DNA of 14,192 nucleotides, taken from NCBI GenBank assembly GCA_900767005.1, contig CAAFXL010000158.1, positions 1-14,192 of the forward strand, read 5' to 3'. Shown piece by piece: positions 1 through 5,444 of this stretch. The number at the start of each line of letters is the position of its first letter. The first letter of the stretch is position 1. The notes under the pieces are model-generated. The model searched no databases. It saw only the letters and a program-made list of their open reading frames with translations, and was not told the origin of the DNA. This DNA comes from an uncultured Ruminobacter sp. (GTDB taxonomy: Bacteria; Pseudomonadota; Gammaproteobacteria; Enterobacterales; Succinivibrionaceae). The position numbers and the translations under genes were made by a program.

Positions 1-297
1 CTAACTTTTTCACTTATTTCGAAGTGCAAAAGTAGAGTTATTAAAAAATTTTTACAAAAATTAAAAAATAACAACTTCCACTCTTAACGCAAGAATAACG
101 CCAAAATTACAAAATTTTTTAAAATTTTATAAATTCGACATAAAACTCTACTTACAAGATTAAAAACAAAGTTATCGACTATTTTAAGACTTTTAAAGTT
201 ATTAGAAATAGCATTTTAAAACTCAAATTCAGAATAAATTTACATTTTTTACCTTAAGTAAAAATAATTGTTGCGACAATGGTATTTTTCATTAATA
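1..297. other. AT-rich spacer without a gene
   Basis: No credible coding frame is seen on either strand; the G+C is very low (about 17% in 181-240 by count). It holds a small hairpin (CACTT at 11-15 with AAGTG at 22-26) and a 10-bp inverted repeat, AAGTAGAGTT at 30-39 with AACTCTACTT at 144-153. The arms are about 100 bp apart, so the repeat may be chance in such biased sequence. TTTTTACCTTAAGTAAAAA (about 246-264) is nearly palindromic. A possible alternative promoter for the decarboxylase lies at 239-268 (TTTACA, 18-bp spacer, AATAAT). Confidence 0.6.
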
Positions 298-299
298 AT
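271..299 (+). promoter_or_regulatory. Probable promoter of the decarboxylase gene
   Basis: TTGCGA (271-276) is followed by a 17-bp spacer and AATAAT (294-299, 5 of 6 matches to TATAAT). The expected start of transcription is near 306, giving a leader of about 90 nt. Directly after the -10 comes a GC-rich discriminator (GCGCGCCG, 300-307), striking in this AT-rich DNA. In E. coli that is a feature of growth-rate or stringently controlled promoters. The near-palindrome TTGTTGCGACAA (269-280) overlaps the -35 and could be an operator. The promoter is inferred from sequence match only. Confidence 0.45.
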
Positions 300-399
300 G
301 CGCGCCGTTTATTTAAAAAGCATTGTTTGGCCTAGCTCCAAACGTATCTTCAGGCAGGGGGTCAAAACCCCATTTGTGAGGTGTAATATAAGCCGATGA
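298..399 (+). CDS. Possible upstream leader ORF overlapping the decarboxylase start
   Basis: An open frame starts ATG CGC GCC GTT TAT TTA (298) and runs 33 codons through the whole structured leader. Its stop TGA (397-399) overlaps the decarboxylase ATG (396-398) as ATGA, the classic translational-coupling layout. The predicted peptide is small and basic, with 8 Lys/Arg in 33 residues. It begins MRAVYLKSIVWPSSKRIF and ends NISR. Length and charge recall the 34-residue SpeFL arrest peptide upstream of enterobacterial speF, but there is no HIRR-type motif and no real sequence likeness. Against it: no Shine-Dalgarno precedes the ATG, the ATG overlaps the proposed -10 (it would need the 239-268 promoter), and codons AGG, GGG and ATA are unlike the neighbours. 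It may simply be an open frame across a structured RNA. Confidence 0.25.
   Translation: MRAVYLKSIVWPSSKRIFRQGVKTPFVRCNISR
300..395 (+). promoter_or_regulatory. Structured 5' leader of the decarboxylase mRNA
   Basis: This stretch is about 47% G+C (45 of 96 bases by hand count), against under 20-25% just upstream. Hairpin A pairs GTTTGG (325-330) with CCAAAC (338-343) around a 7-nt loop. Hairpin B pairs GGGG (358-361, or 357-360) with CCCC (368-371). The loop CCT (331-333) could pair with AGG (352-354) as a small pseudoknot. ATCTT (346-350) can pair with the Shine-Dalgarno bases GAGGT (378-382), using two G-U pairs, enclosing hairpin B and hiding the ribosome site. CGTTT (306-310) competes with hairpin A for AAACG (340-344). 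This resembles a translational control element. I cannot match it to a named riboswitch; the described speF leader RNA sits before ornithine decarboxylases of alphaproteobacteria, but I cannot show homology. Confidence 0.45.
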
Positions 400-1562
400 A
401 AAATTTATTTGCTGCAAATCTTAACTTCAAAAAACTAGTTGAAACTTACGGTTCTCCACTATTAATCCTAGATCAAGCGGTTATTCGTTCTCAGTATAAC
501 GATTTAAAAAACGCTCTTCCAAATGTAACCCTTCATTACGCATTAAAACCTTTACCTTTAGATACTATGGTTAAAGAACTTAATGAGCTTGGTTCGTCTT
601 TTGATTTAGCTACTAATGGTGAAGTTGATTTAGCTAGAGAATGTAATGTTGATCCACGCAAATGCATTCATACTCACCCAATTAAGCGTAGAGATGACAT
701 TGCATATGCCTTAGAATATGGCTGCAATACCTTTGTATTTGATAATATCGCAGAACTACATAAATTTGAAGAATTTGCTGATAGTGCAAAGCTTTTACTT
801 AGAGTTAGTTTCCCAAATCCTGAAACTAAAGTAGATCTTTCTAAAAAATTTGGTTGTCTTCCAGAAGAAGCATTAGACCTATTAAAGAAAGCAAAAGAAC
901 TAAACATTAATGTTATTGGTTTCTCATTCCATGTTGGTTCTCAAGTGCCTAATGCCCGACGACATGTTGAAGCAATCGAAGCTTGCACAAAATTAATTAA
1001 TGATGCAGCTCAACATAACATCGACTTAGAAATCCTTGATATCGGTGGTGGTTTCCCAGTTGATTATACTAATGCTAAAAGAATTGATATTGATGCTTTC
1101 TGTGCACCAATTAGAGAAGCTCTAACAAAACTTCCTTTTCACATTAGAGTATTAGCAGAACCTGGTAGATTTTTATCAGCTCCAGTTATGACTAATGTAT
1201 GTCAAGTAGTTGGTAAATCAACTAGATTTGGTAAACCTTGGTATTACCTCGATGATGGTGTTTATTGTAGCTATAGTGGTCAAATTTTTGATCATGTAAC
1301 TTATCCAAAGTTTACTCCATATAATAGCGGAACACTTACTCAATCAGTATTAGCAGGTCCTACTTGCGATAGTATTGATTTAATTGCAGAAGATATTATG
1401 CTTCCAGAACTTGAAATTGGTGACCTAATTGTAGGTCGCATGATGGGAGCTTATACTATCTCAACTTCGACTGAGTTTAACTTTATTGATAGAACTGCAA
1501 TCTTAGTTATTGATAGTGATAATAATATTGAAGAGCTCCAAAAATATAAAAAAGTAGCTTAA
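396..1562 (+). CDS. Fold-III PLP-dependent ornithine (lysine/ornithine) decarboxylase
   Basis: This predicted cytoplasmic alanine-racemase-fold decarboxylase makes putrescine from ornithine, possibly cadaverine from lysine. The 388 residues match the bacterial fold-III ODC length. The PLP lysine is K51 in HYALKP. The PLP-stacking histidine is H179 in FSFHVGSQ. The phosphate-binding glycine loop is GGGFP (217-221), AEPGR lies at 254-258, and the substrate/catalytic loop is GPTCDSID (321-328, C324 and D325). YYLDDGVYCSYSG (283-295) and GAYT (351-354) complete the family set. CDS rather than CES in the catalytic loop favours ODC over diaminopimelate decarboxylase (lysA); ornithine versus lysine cannot be decided. 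The start is supported by GAGGTG at 378-383, 12 nt before ATG. The gene stands alone, ending in a strong terminator, with a structured leader that suggests translational control. It is unrelated to the fold-I SpeC/SpeF of E. coli. Confidence 0.9.
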   Translation: MKNLFAANLNFKKLVETYGSPLLILDQAVIRSQYNDLKNALPNVTLHYALKPLPLDTMVKELNELGSSFDLATNGEVDLARECNVDPRKCIHTHPIKRRDDIAYALEYGCNTFVFDNIAELHKFEEFADSAKLLLRVSFPNPETKVDLSKKFGCLPEEALDLLKKAKELNINVIGFSFHVGSQVPNARRHVEAIEACTKLINDAAQHNIDLEILDIGGGFPVDYTNAKRIDIDAFCAPIREALTKLPFHIRVLAEPGRFLSAPVMTNVCQVVGKSTRFGKPWYYLDDGVYCSYSGQIFDHVTYPKFTPYNSGTLTQSVLAGPTCDSIDLIAEDIMLPELEIGDLIVGRMMGAYTISTSTEFNFIDRTAILVIDSDNNIEELQKYKKVA

Positions 1563-1570
1563 CCAATCAA

Positions 1571-1605
1571 AAAGAGGTGATATTTAATCACCTCTTTAAT
1601 TTTTT
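1571..1605. terminator. Bidirectional intrinsic terminator after the decarboxylase
   Basis: The 11-bp stem AAAGAGGTGAT (1571-1581) / ATCACCTCTTT (1587-1597) has a 5-nt loop. It is followed by AATTTTTTTA on the plus strand; on the minus strand the hairpin runs into TTTTTG. It ends the decarboxylase transcript and can also stop the convergent acyltransferase transcript. Confidence 0.88.
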
Positions 1606-1635
1606 TATCTCTTTATTTTTATGAGATAAATTTTT
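1604..1635 (+). terminator. Second, AT-rich terminator-like hairpin
   Basis: TTTATCTC (1604-1611) pairs with GAGATAAA (1623-1630) around an 11-nt loop, followed by five T. It is a weaker backup to the preceding terminator and lies in the convergent gap, so it could act on either strand. Confidence 0.4.
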
Positions 1636-1676
1636 GAATTCTTACTTTTTCTTATGCTTTTAATAACCTTTTAAAT

Positions 1677-2846
1677 CTAGATTTCATTCTTTAATGATTT
1701 TTGCTGATTTATATAAGGAGCTGCATACATTCTTAGAGCATAATCGCGGTATTCTGGCTTCATATTAGCAATTCTTTTTTCAAAAAATTCCTTTTGCTCA
1801 GCTGTTACGCCATCAGTAATACCAGCAGCTAATAAAGTTGATGGAAAAATTTCATAATGCTCATAGATAAATTTATCAATCGCATGAGCAAGTTCCTTAG
1901 CATTTTCATAATCGCCAGTTAAAGGATCACCTGCTGCAAAATGTACTCTTCCTTTATAGCCTAAGATACCATCAACGATACTCTTGATATCTTCCATTTC
2001 GCCTTTAACGTAACTACCATTATGTTCTTTTTCATATAACTCTTTAGCTTTAGCTTCATCACCAGGGTCATATTCATAGGTAATAGAAACTGGAATAATA
2101 TTTAAAGACTTAATATAATCTTTAAAACTTAAACCTTGTTTTTTACCATACATATAAAACATCTTTAAAATAGCTTCTTCGGTAGCATCATTACCATCTT
2201 TTGCTCTTCCTTCTCTTTGAGCAATCCAAACATTTTTATTTTCTTTTATGGCAAGACCAATATACTGGCTTAATTTTGAGAAAGCTTTAATTTTATCTTT
2301 TACATTAGTTAAAGAACGCTTAACGATAAAGCTCTTATTTAATTTCATTAAATCAGTTGCTTCTGGCATCTTTAAAAGATTATCACCGATAGCAATCTTT
2401 ACAGTATCAATATTATTACCAAATAATGCCATGTTTAAGAAGGCTGGGTCTAATGAGATATCACGGTGATTTGAAATAAATAGATATCCCTTCTTTGGAT
2501 CAAGTTTATCAAAACCTGTATGAATAAAACCATCAGTCTGCTTTTTAATAATCCCATTCATAAAAGCTGCAACATAAACTTGAACATCATGAATAGTCTT
2601 AACTTTTCTAAGTTTACTTTTTAGTATACCTTTTATGATTGGAAAACATAATTTTACTAACCAAGAAGGGTATTTTCTAAAAATATACTTAGTTACTGAA
2701 TTAATAATTGAATCATTATTAATAATGCCTTCAATTGCCCCAGGAACCTCATCATCACGATAATGTCTAATATCATCAAAGTATGATGATTCGGTAGTTA
2801 AATTTTCCTCTGAGACTAATTGCTCTTTTTCTTGATTATTATTCAT
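1677..2846 (-). CDS. PlsC/PlsB-like glycerolipid acyltransferase family protein
   Basis: Predicted acyltransferase of the lysophosphatidate/glycerol-3-phosphate family (PF01553-like), likely at the cytoplasmic face of the inner membrane in phospholipid synthesis. Of its 389 residues, the catalytic block is SNHRDISLDP (125-134). His and the second Asp are separated by five residues rather than the canonical four; I recall the same NHRDI..LD spacing in other proteins annotated as glycerol acyltransferases. Block III is AQREGRAKDG (209-218), with the acyl-acceptor glycine/arginine motif EGR. Block IV is NIIPVSITYEYDP (249-261). About 35 acidic or polar residues precede the fold, and a hydrophobic stretch at about 61-75 may be a membrane-associating helix. 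No signal peptide is seen. The start lacks a good Shine-Dalgarno (only AGATAA-like), but the next Met is too far in. It is divergent from crp and may be CRP-controlled. The exact acceptor is unknown. Confidence 0.8.
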   Translation of the reverse strand: MNNNQEKEQLVSEENLTTESSYFDDIRHYRDDEVPGAIEGIINNDSIINSVTKYIFRKYPSWLVKLCFPIIKGILKSKLRKVKTIHDVQVYVAAFMNGIIKKQTDGFIHTGFDKLDPKKGYLFISNHRDISLDPAFLNMALFGNNIDTVKIAIGDNLLKMPEATDLMKLNKSFIVKRSLTNVKDKIKAFSKLSQYIGLAIKENKNVWIAQREGRAKDGNDATEEAILKMFYMYGKKQGLSFKDYIKSLNIIPVSITYEYDPGDEAKAKELYEKEHNGSYVKGEMEDIKSIVDGILGYKGRVHFAAGDPLTGDYENAKELAHAIDKFIYEHYEIFPSTLLAAGITDGVTAEQKEFFEKRIANMKPEYRDYALRMYAAPYINQQKSLKNEI

Positions 2847-2911
2847 ATTTTTATCTGTTATTAAAAAAGTTGAGATCCATCATTAGATATTAGTGAAATC
2901 AATCATAAATT

Positions 2912-2935
2912 AAAAAAAACTTCACCTTAAGGTGA
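2912..2935 (-). terminator. Perfect 14-bp palindrome followed by a T8 run (minus strand)
   Basis: TCACCTTAAGGTGA (2922-2935) is a perfect palindrome. Read on the minus strand it can form a TCACC/GGTGA hairpin with a TTAA loop, followed by AG and eight T (complement of 2912-2919). That is a terminator shape for a minus-strand transcript starting between here and crp. No minus-strand gene ends here, so it would end a noncoding divergent RNA or attenuate the acyltransferase mRNA. Alternatively it is a protein operator at the acyltransferase transcription start. Confidence 0.4.
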
Positions 2936-2937
2936 GT

Positions 2938-2943
2938 ATTATT
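2938..2943 (-). promoter_or_regulatory. Candidate -10 of a CRP-dependent acyltransferase promoter
   Basis: Read on the minus strand this is AATAAT (5 of 6). Transcription would start near 2931, about 40-41 bp from the centre of the CRP site, the spacing of a class II CRP-activated promoter. No -35 match is needed in that class. It is inferred from spacing only, and the start would lie inside the 2922-2935 palindrome. Confidence 0.3.
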
Positions 2944-2963
2944 AATTTATTTTGTAAAATTTT

Positions 2964-2979
2964 AGTGATCTTGTTCACA
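2964..2979. promoter_or_regulatory. CRP (cAMP receptor protein) binding site
   Basis: AGTGATCTTGTTCACA matches TGTGA-N6-TCACA at 9 of 10 positions and has perfectly symmetric GTGA/TCAC arms. The protein encoded beside it keeps the recognition-helix residues that read this sequence in E. coli. The site is 118 bp before the acyltransferase start and 320 bp before the crp start. Confidence 0.65.
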
Positions 2980-3001
2980 GCTATATTAAACATTAGCGAA
3001 C

Positions 3002-3015
3002 TATCTTAATATACT
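3002..3015 (+). promoter_or_regulatory. Candidate distal crp promoter elements beside the CRP site
   Basis: TATCTT (3002-3007) would give a start near 3013, about 41.5 bp from the CRP site centre (2971.5), again class II spacing. TATACT (3010-3015, 5 of 6) is a better -10 but gives about -50. Either would produce a crp leader of nearly 290 nt. This is weak, sequence-only evidence. Confidence 0.25.
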
Positions 3016-3157
3016 AATGAAAATTTCGCAAATTTTAAGTATTATTCACAATAATAAATAACAAATTTACGATCTTAAATTTTGTCGCCACTTCTTAGAC
3101 AAGATCTAAGTATATAAAGTTTTTTAAAATTTGCTTATTCTTATAAATAAGTAAATT

Positions 3158-3187
3158 TTTGCAGTTATTTCTTATTAATGTTAAAAT
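3158..3187 (+). promoter_or_regulatory. Candidate proximal crp promoter
   Basis: TTTGCA (3158-3163) or TTGCAG (3159-3164), a 17-18-bp spacer and TAAAAT (3182-3187, 5 of 6). The predicted start is near 3194, giving a leader of about 105 nt, comparable with the long crp leader of E. coli. Confidence 0.45.
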
Positions 3188-3298
3188 AGCAGAATAAGCC
3201 TTTTTAATTGGTTAAAAATAGGTAGTTAAACAAAGCTAAGTGCTTCAAAAACCATATAACTACTATAAGAAAAATTTTAAAGCGATAAGGGATTTATA

Positions 3299-3937
3299 AT
3301 GTTTATCGGTAAACCACAATCAGATCCAACCCAAGATTGGTTCTTATCACACTGTCATATGCATAAGTATCCAGCGAAGAGTACCATTATTCATGCTGGT
3401 GAAAAAGCAGAAACCTTATACTACATTGTTAAAGGTTCTGTTGCAGTATTAATCAAAGATGAAGAAGGTAAAGAAATGATCCTTTCTTACCTAAATCAAG
3501 GTGATTTTATCGGTGAATTAGGTCTGTTTGACGAAAGTGAAGCTCCAATTCGTACTGCATGGGTAAGAGCTAAGAACTCTTGTGATATCGCTGAAATTTC
3601 TTATAAGAAATTCCGTCAATTAATTCAAGTAAACCCTGAAATCTTAATGAGACTAAGTGCTCAGATGGCTCGTAGATTACAAACTACTAGTGGTAAGGTT
3701 GGTAATCTAGCATTCTTAGATGTTCAAGGTCGTATCGCTAGAACATTATTTACTCTAGCTCGTCAGCCAGATGCTATGACCCATCCAGATGGTATGCAAA
3801 TTAAGATTACCCGTCAGGAAATCGGTCAGATCGTAGGTTGTTCTCGTGAAACTGTAGGTCGAATCCTTAAGATGCTAGAAGAACAAAATATGATTAGTGC
3901 TCATGGTAAGACTATCGTAGTTTACAATACTCGTTAA
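3299..3937 (+). CDS. crp: Cyclic AMP receptor protein (CRP), global regulator
   Basis: A homodimeric transcription factor that binds cAMP and then TGTGA-N6-TCACA sites, recruiting RNA polymerase. Its 212 residues compare with 210 in E. coli and align almost throughout. The N-terminal cyclic-nucleotide beta-roll covers about 20-112 with the phosphate cassette GELGLF (72-77) and R85-T86 (E. coli R82-S83). The dimer helix carries T130-S131, which contact the second cAMP subunit. The C-terminal helix-turn-helix has the recognition helix CSRETVGRIL (181-190), with R183, E184 and R188 for DNA reading. Activating regions 1 (ARQPDAMTHPDG), 2 (H20, H22) and 3 (DEE, 54-56 area) are all kept. The oddity is two extra residues, with different sequence, in the loop just before R85. 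Shine-Dalgarno TAAGGGA (3286-3292) sits 6 nt before ATG. It is monocistronic, with a CRP site upstream. Confidence 0.97.
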   Translation: MFIGKPQSDPTQDWFLSHCHMHKYPAKSTIIHAGEKAETLYYIVKGSVAVLIKDEEGKEMILSYLNQGDFIGELGLFDESEAPIRTAWVRAKNSCDIAEISYKKFRQLIQVNPEILMRLSAQMARRLQTTSGKVGNLAFLDVQGRIARTLFTLARQPDAMTHPDGMQIKITRQEIGQIVGCSRETVGRILKMLEEQNMISAHGKTIVVYNTR

Positions 3938-3955
3938 TCTTAAATCGGTTTAACC

Positions 3956-3993
3956 AAAAAATCCCTGATTTTTAATCAGGGATTTCTTTTTTT
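3956..3993. terminator. crp intrinsic terminator
   Basis: AAATCCCTGATT (3959-3970) pairs perfectly with AATCAGGGATTT (3974-3985) around a 3-nt loop, followed by C and seven T. A-rich sequence on the other side gives a T-run on the minus strand too, so it can work both ways. Confidence 0.92.
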
Positions 3994-4014
3994 ACCGAGA
4001 TAAATCTAAAACTA

Positions 4015-4056
4015 CAAAAAATCCCAAAAGTTTTATTTAACTTTTGGGATTCTTTT
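4015..4056. terminator. Terminator of the aminotransferase gene (also second for crp)
   Basis: AATCCCAAAAGTT (4020-4032) pairs with AACTTTTGGGATT (4039-4051), 13 bp with a 6-nt loop. On the minus strand it is followed by a run of T (complement of 4016-4021), which suits the aminotransferase ending at 4096; on the plus strand CTTTT follows. It shares CAAAAAATCCC with the previous hairpin. Confidence 0.88.
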
Positions 4057-4095
4057 AACTAATTAGAATTTTCTAAAGAAATTCTAAACTTTATA

Positions 4096-5304
4096 TTACT
4101 TAGCAAAGAACTTAGCTAGCGCCTTATCCATTCTTTCAAAACCTAAAGCAATATCTTCATCAGTAATATTTAGAGCAGGAACTGTTCTAATTACACTGTG
4201 ACCTGCAGTTAGAACAAATAAACCCTGATTTAAACATTCAGCAGTAATTTCTTTAAGTTTACTTTCATATTCAGGTAATAATTCAGCACCGATTAATAGA
4301 CCAAGACCTCTAATATCCTTAAAGCAATGATACTTATTATTCAAAGTAGCATAATTAACCTTAAATACCATTTCCTTACGTCTTACATCAGCTAAGAACT
4401 CTTCATTATGAACTAGTTCAAATGACTTACAACCAACAGCGGTAGCAAGTGGGTTTGCACCAAATGTAGTTCCATGAACGCCAGGCTTAAAAGTCTTAGC
4501 AACTTCATCACGAGCCATCATCGCACCAATTGCAATACCAGCACCAAGACCTTTAGCTGAAGTTAAAATATCTGGTTCAACATTATAGTATTGGTAAGCA
4601 TACATGTAGCCTACTCTACCAAAACCACTCTGTACTTCATCATAAATTAATAAAGCATTGTTTTCATTACATAAAGCTCTTACTTCTTCTAAGAACTCTT
4701 TCTTAGCTGGAATAATACCGCCTTCACCTTGTACAGGTTCCAAAATTACCGCACAAGTTTTATTACTAATAGTCTTCTTAAAAGTTTCAATATCATTAAA
4801 TGGAATATGAACAATTGAAGCTGGTAATGGACCAAAACCTTCACGGTACTTTGCTTGTCCACCCACAGTTACATCAAATAGAGTTCTACCATGGAAGCTA
4901 TTTTCAAAAGAAATAATCTGATCTTTTTCTGGACCATAATGTTCAAAAGCATAACGACGAGCAAGCTTTAAAGCAGCTTCATTAGCTTCACCACCAGAGT
5001 TTGCAAAGAACACCTTATCAGCAAAAGTATTTTCAACTAAATATTTTGCAAGTTTAATAGCAGGTTCTGTGCACATGTAATTTGAGATATGCCAAAGCTT
5101 TTCAGATTGTTCTTGTAAAGCTTTAACGATTTCTGGGTGACAATGTCCCATTACATTTACCGCAATACCACCAGCAAAGTCAATGTATTCTCGTCCAGCA
5201 TCATCCCAAAATCTTGATCCCTTACCCTTTACAGGAATAAATGGTGCAGGATTGTACACCCCCATTTCATATTTATCAAAATCAGCTCTGGTAATATTAC
5301 TCAT
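4096..5304 (-). CDS. argD: Acetylornithine/succinylornithine aminotransferase (ArgD/AstC family)
   Basis: A class-III PLP-dependent aminotransferase, cytoplasmic. ArgD converts N-acetylglutamate semialdehyde to acetylornithine in arginine synthesis (and can act in diaminopimelate synthesis); AstC does the reverse-type step in arginine degradation. At 402 residues it has the family length. It opens like both E. coli enzymes (ITRADFD, PAPFIPVKGKGSRFWD). PLP phosphate loop NSGGEANEA is at 102-110, FHGRTLF at 138-143, EPVQGEGG at 189-196, the cofactor-nitrogen aspartate D222 in YDEVQ, and the Schiff-base lysine K251 in TSAKGLG. HGTTFGANPLA (278-288) completes the active site. The start is fixed by GAGG (complement of 5311-5314), 6 nt upstream. 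No arginine-repressor box was seen upstream. No ast or other arg gene adjoins, so ArgD versus AstC is undecided. GAGIAIGA after the lysine differs from E. coli GGGFPVSA/GA. Confidence 0.88.
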   Translation of the reverse strand: MSNITRADFDKYEMGVYNPAPFIPVKGKGSRFWDDAGREYIDFAGGIAVNVMGHCHPEIVKALQEQSEKLWHISNYMCTEPAIKLAKYLVENTFADKVFFANSGGEANEAALKLARRYAFEHYGPEKDQIISFENSFHGRTLFDVTVGGQAKYREGFGPLPASIVHIPFNDIETFKKTISNKTCAVILEPVQGEGGIIPAKKEFLEEVRALCNENNALLIYDEVQSGFGRVGYMYAYQYYNVEPDILTSAKGLGAGIAIGAMMARDEVAKTFKPGVHGTTFGANPLATAVGCKSFELVHNEEFLADVRRKEMVFKVNYATLNNKYHCFKDIRGLGLLIGAELLPEYESKLKEITAECLNQGLFVLTAGHSVIRTVPALNITDEDIALGFERMDKALAKFFAK

Positions 5305-5379
5305 TTATAACCTCAAAACCACGATACCTAATAAAGTTAATATTTAACCACTTTTTGTAGTGGAAGATAAACAAATCAA

Positions 5380-5408
5380 ATACTAGTTAAACCATAAAAT
5401 AAAATCAA
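5380..5408 (-). promoter_or_regulatory. Candidate promoter of the aminotransferase gene
   Basis: On the minus strand, TTGATT (complement of 5403-5408), a 17-bp spacer and TAGTAT (complement of 5380-5385). The start would be near 5373, a leader of about 70 nt. The leader includes a small CCACT/AGTGG hairpin (5348-5363). Matches are moderate (4 of 6 in each box). Confidence 0.3.
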
Positions 5409-5420
5409 GTATTTTAAAAG

Positions 5421-5440
5421 ATTATTTAAAATTTTAATAA
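5421..5440 (-). terminator. Weak AT-only hairpin after the RND pump gene
   Basis: TTATT (5422-5426) and AATAA (5436-5440) flank AAAATTTT, followed on the minus strand by TCTTTT. It contains no G-C pair, so it is a poor terminator, and read-through from the efflux operon into the aminotransferase gene is possible. Confidence 0.2.
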
Positions 5441-5444
5441 GTAG

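Larger units (their letters stand above)
2847..3298. other. 452-bp divergent regulatory region between acyltransferase and crp
   Basis: No gene is credible here; the longest plus-strand frame is a 14-codon one at 3017-3061 without a ribosome site. The region holds a palindrome with a T-run, a CRP site, and candidate promoters in both directions. It also has an AAAATTT-CGC-AAATTTT hairpin (about 3020-3036) and two further hairpins: CTTAGA/TCTAAG at 3094-3110 and CTTATT/AATAAG at 3134-3151. In E. coli the region upstream of crp also holds CRP sites and a divergent transcript, so a complex autoregulatory region is expected here. Confidence 0.6.

Noticed and set aside
172..181. DnaA-box-like TTATCGAC
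   Set aside because: It is a single imperfect match with no cluster and no replication gene nearby.
325..395. tRNA-like gene in the decarboxylase leader
   Set aside because: GGGGTCAAAACCCC looks a little like a T-arm, but the loop is 6 nt, there is no TTCRA sequence, no acceptor stem and no anticodon arm.
674..907. Open frame antisense to the decarboxylase
   Set aside because: It lies entirely inside a gene with clear family motifs, has no ribosome site and gives no recognisable protein.
2248..2469. Open frame antisense to the acyltransferase
   Set aside because: It is a shadow of the conserved coding strand, covering the catalytic NHRD block region; low-complexity hydrophobic translation without support.
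3017..3061. 14-codon plus-strand frame in the crp upstream region
   Set aside because: No ribosome site, AT-rich composition, and length expected by chance.
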